A stretch of 64,000 nt of DNA. It comes from Sulfurospirillum sp. 1612 (GTDB taxonomy: Bacteria > Campylobacterota > Campylobacteria > Campylobacterales > Sulfurospirillaceae). Numbering within the stretch: the first letter of the stretch is position 1; every line of letters begins with the position of its first letter. Of this stretch, positions 61,817 through 64,000 are shown one piece after another. The position numbers were made by a program, and so were the translations under genes. The DNA lies in NCBI RefSeq assembly GCF_036556685.1, contig NZ_CP140614.1, positions 1,984,001-2,048,000 on the forward strand. Direction: 5' to 3'. The notes beneath the pieces were generated by a model, which made no database searches, was not told the DNA's origin, and saw only the letters and a list, made by a program, of their open reading frames with translations.

Positions 61817-62966
61817 AGAGAAAAAAGCACTGTATAGTTTCTTGATTATCTATACCCTCTCTGCCTTTGTGCTGATTGCTATCATCGCGATTTTATACTA
61901 CAATAGGGGTATTGTCTCCATTCAAGACCGTTGTAGTATGCAGATGCGAAATGCCGCATTATGGATGGAAAAAGAGCTCATGCATGCCGATATGGACCAT
62001 CTCACGTATCACTTCAAAGCACGAAAAGATGGTTTGAGAATTGGACTATTTGATGCTCATAACAAAAAACTCTACTCCAACCTCAAAGATAATGACATCT
62101 ACTTTTCAAAAAAAGCCTATCGCAATTATCAGCATGATTACCACATACAAAAGCTCAATCCCCCGATCTTGGGAGTTGCTTATATTGTGGTTGAGAATGA
62201 TGGCATTGCCAAAGATCGTCTCAAGCTCATCACCCTCATCATCGCCACCATGCTCGTCTCGATGGTTTTTGTCTCTTTCATTGGATATTGCCTTAGCAAA
62301 ATACTCTTACGTCCGGCGCAAAGTCGCATCCAAAAACTCAACCGTTTCATCAAAGACAGCTCCCATGAGCTCAACACCCCCATCTCTGCTCTTTTGATGA
62401 GTGCCTCATCACTCAAGCATGCCAAAGAGATGAATCCCCGCGTCATCAATCACATCTCGGTTAGCGCCAAGCTCATCTCTCAGATTTATAACACCCTCTC
62501 CTTCATCGCCTTTAATGATGTCGATGAGCGTTTTGATGAGGCTTTTGATCTCAAAGAATTGGTTCAAGAGAGTGTGCGATTTTTTAATGAAATCGCCGCG
62601 AGCAAAGGCAATCATATCACCGTCTCTTTGGAGAAGACTGATGTCTTTTTGGATAAGACAAGAATCCAAAAAATCATCAATAACCTCCTCTCTAATGCCA
62701 TCAAATACAGTTATGCTAAAAGTGAAATCGAAGTCCTACTCAAAGATTATACTCTGTGTATCATCAACCAGGGAGAAGGCATCAAAAAAGAGGATCAAAA
62801 ATCCATCTTCAAACGATTTGAACGTCGTAACAGTAATGAAGAAGGGGGTTTTGGAATTGGCTTAGATATCGTTCAGCGCATCTGCAAAGAGTATGATATA
62901 CAAATCAAAGTTGAGTCACAACTCAAAGAGAAAACGACCTTTTTCCTCACCTTTCCACGCCCTTGA
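61806..62966 (+). CDS. Sensor histidine kinase with Met/His-rich periplasmic domain
   Basis: 386 aa, TTG start overlapping the regulator end by 11 bases. Helices at about 11-32 and 141-163 frame a ~108-residue periplasmic sensor. Its first part has C43, M45, M47, M54, M59, H60, M63, H65 and H69, a cluster of soft-metal ligands. H-box SSHELNTP (H187), N-box NNLLSNAIKYS and GGFGIGLDIV follow. A copper or related metal signal is inferred. Its 3' end overlaps msrQ by 20 bases, convergent. Confidence 0.92.
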   Translation: MNHEEKKALYSFLIIYTLSAFVLIAIIAILYYNRGIVSIQDRCSMQMRNAALWMEKELMHADMDHLTYHFKARKDGLRIGLFDAHNKKLYSNLKDNDIYFSKKAYRNYQHDYHIQKLNPPILGVAYIVVENDGIAKDRLKLITLIIATMLVSMVFVSFIGYCLSKILLRPAQSRIQKLNRFIKDSSHELNTPISALLMSASSLKHAKEMNPRVINHISVSAKLISQIYNTLSFIAFNDVDERFDEAFDLKELVQESVRFFNEIAASKGNHITVSLEKTDVFLDKTRIQKIINNLLSNAIKYSYAKSEIEVLLKDYTLCIINQGEGIKKEDQKSIFKRFERRNSNEEGGFGIGLDIVQRICKEYDIQIKVESQLKEKTTFFLTFPRP

Positions 62967-63510
62967 TTCTTTTTTGTAAAAGTCGCTTAAAAGGAATCCG
63001 AAATCCTAATAATAAGAGAGCCATGAACATATAAGCATACTCATTAAAACTCAATACTTTCTGCGCCATAGCAGCATGAATGACCACTAAAATCAGCACC
63101 ATATAAACAAATCGGTGCCAGCGATGAAACCGAGCAAAAAGCTTTTTTGAAGAGGTGATACTCATTAATAATAAAACCGCAAAAGCAATCATCCCAAGAT
63201 AAACAAAGGGTTTCTCATAGGTCTCTTTTACCACCAAAGCCAAATCAAACTGCGCATCTAAAATCACAAAATTTAAAAAATGCAACATCACATAAAAAAA
63301 GGTAAACAATCCCAACATCCTACGATATCGCATCACATTCACCCACCGACGCAATAGCGAAGGCAAGAGCGTGAGATTGAGCATACAAATTGATGTCACC
63401 CCGGTGATGGTATAGATGTATTTGATGGGATCAATAGCATGAGGGAGCTTGATGAGTAAAAATCCCAAAGGAGCCAATAAAATAAGCGCTAAAAATCCTT
63501 TTTTTTTCAT
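62947..63510 (-). CDS. msrQ: MsrQ heme-binding membrane subunit of methionine sulfoxide reductase
   Basis: 187 aa with six helices and heme histidines in [19 protein letters not shown] and VVIHAAMA, as in YedZ/MsrQ. It passes electrons from quinones to MsrP, repairing oxidised methionines in periplasmic proteins. ATGA overlap with msrP. Confidence 0.9.
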   Translation of the reverse strand: MKKKGFLALILLAPLGFLLIKLPHAIDPIKYIYTITGVTSICMLNLTLLPSLLRRWVNVMRYRRMLGLFTFFYVMLHFLNFVILDAQFDLALVVKETYEKPFVYLGMIAFAVLLLMSITSSKKLFARFHRWHRFVYMVLILVVIHAAMAQKVLSFNEYAYMFMALLLLGFRIPFKRLLQKRIKGVER

Positions 63511-64000
63511 ATAAATTTTCGCAAATCCATATCTTTGTAAAGGGGTGCCACTTCCTTTTCATAACCATTGAACATCAGAGTCTTTTGTTTCCAAAAACTC
63601 CCCAATTTGCGCTCACTTGCCTGAGACCATCTTGGGTGATCTACTTTGGGATTGACATTGGCATAAAAGCCATACTCTTTAGCATTAATCTGGCGCCACG
63701 TGTTGAGTGGCTCGTTTTCAACCAATTCAATACTCACAATCGATTTGATACTTTTAAAGCCATATTTCCAAGGCACCACCAAACGAATCGGCGCCCCATT
63801 TTGATTGGGTAAAACTTTGCCATACATGCCCACGCCTAAAAGGGTAAGATCATGCATCGCTTCATCCATGCGTAGTCCTTCTACATAAGGATAGGGAATA
63901 TTGCTACCAAAGAGTGAACTGGCTTGGTCTGGGAATTGTTTGGGATCAAAAAGGGTTGTAAATTTAACGTATTTTGCTTTGGAGGTAGGTGCCACTTTTT
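63507..64000 (-). CDS. msrP: MsrP molybdopterin methionine sulfoxide reductase, 5' part outside window
   Basis: C-terminal ~164 residues of MsrP (YedY): [18 protein letters not shown] in part, [20 protein letters not shown] in part, YGFYANVNP and HPRWSQASE are near-identical to the E. coli pattern. The molybdenum-ligand Cys and Tat signal would lie upstream. A GTG at 63995 is in frame but is internal. With msrQ it forms the periplasmic methionine sulfoxide repair system. Confidence 0.93.
   Translation of the reverse strand, partial: KVAPTSKAKYVKFTTLFDPKQFPDQASSLFGSNIPYPYVEGLRMDEAMHDLTLLGVGMYGKVLPNQNGAPIRLVVPWKYGFKSIKSIVSIELVENEPLNTWRQINAKEYGFYANVNPKVDHPRWSQASERKLGSFWKQKTLMFNGYEKEVAPLYKDMDLRKFI

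Noticed and set aside
1-64000. CRISPR arrays
   Set aside because: No regularly spaced identical direct repeats were found; the only regular repeats encode the precursor peptide.

Overview
The window looks like chromosome of a Campylobacterota (epsilonproteobacterial) bacterium. Base composition is low-GC, promoters are mostly extended -10 boxes (TGnTATAAT) without a clear -35, and several gene groups are typical of the phylum: Rieske/cytochrome b/diheme cytochrome c1, a DUF4492 gene, the gpmI-fabG-acpP-fabF-accA and mraY-murD blocks, CiaB, dimeric dUTPase and LuxS. Sulfurospirillum-, Sulfurimonas- or Arcobacter-like relatives all fit; I cannot fix the genus from sequence alone. The physiology suggested is microaerobic respiration plus thiosulfate/tetrathionate metabolism (TsdBA) and pyruvate:ferredoxin oxidoreductase.

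Layout. 0-3.1 kb: start of a DUF4492 gene and petABC. 3.1-10.3 kb: fatty acid synthesis (accA, fabF, acpP, fabG), gpmI, and divergent mraY-murD. 10.4-20.4 kb: RsuA-type pseudouridine synthase, EamA transporter, an ATP-dependent activator with a double-cubane-type dehydratase-family protein, exonuclease III, tRNA-Phe, LysE exporter, CLC channel, CiaB and a degenerate GGDEF-PilZ protein. 20.5-23.8 kb: TPP-riboswitch thiSGH-thiD2/E operon. 23.8-32.8 kb: flavodoxin-ferredoxin, two MscS channels, TsdBA, Rof, a heme-binding protein, recQ (apparently starting at AUC), ybaK and an OmpA-like protein. 32.8-44.8 kb: purT, aspartoacylase, HAD phosphatase, nifJ, luxS, dUTPase, Pit transporter, a lysozyme-like protein and queD. 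44.9-50.7 kb: two AraC regulators with two aminotransferases, RidA and YfdX. 50.7-53.2 kb: an AT-rich accessory patch with a mobile mystery A/B (HTH plus Fic) pair and a CARB/PSE-like class A beta-lactamase. 53.2-58.7 kb: small Cys protein, GhrA-like dehydrogenase, transglutaminase-like protein, nitroreductase/HxlR, queE-queC, DUF302.

58.8-64.0 kb is the most interesting part. It holds a bufferin/HvfA-like peptide-modification cluster: a secreted precursor with three KCGTGTCG cores spaced exactly 24 residues, an MNIO (DUF692) enzyme, a DUF2063 partner and a DoxX-like membrane protein. Next come an OmpR-type regulator and a kinase with a Met/His-rich sensor, then convergent msrPQ. Four 11-bp-spaced repeats sit just upstream of the precursor -10 box, which suggests control by an OmpR-type regulator. 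The whole resembles a metal (probably copper) and oxidative-stress island.

Other regulatory structure not explained by gene calls: a TPP riboswitch with a visible anti-aptamer strand; a 22-bp element at identical distance upstream of an aminotransferase-ridA operon and a ghrA-like gene; a palindromic operator between -35 and -10 of the HTH-Fic operon; a repeated palindrome TATCATGATA; and two near-identical starts that produce tiny, apparently leaderless leader ORFs whose stop codons overlap the start codons of regulators.
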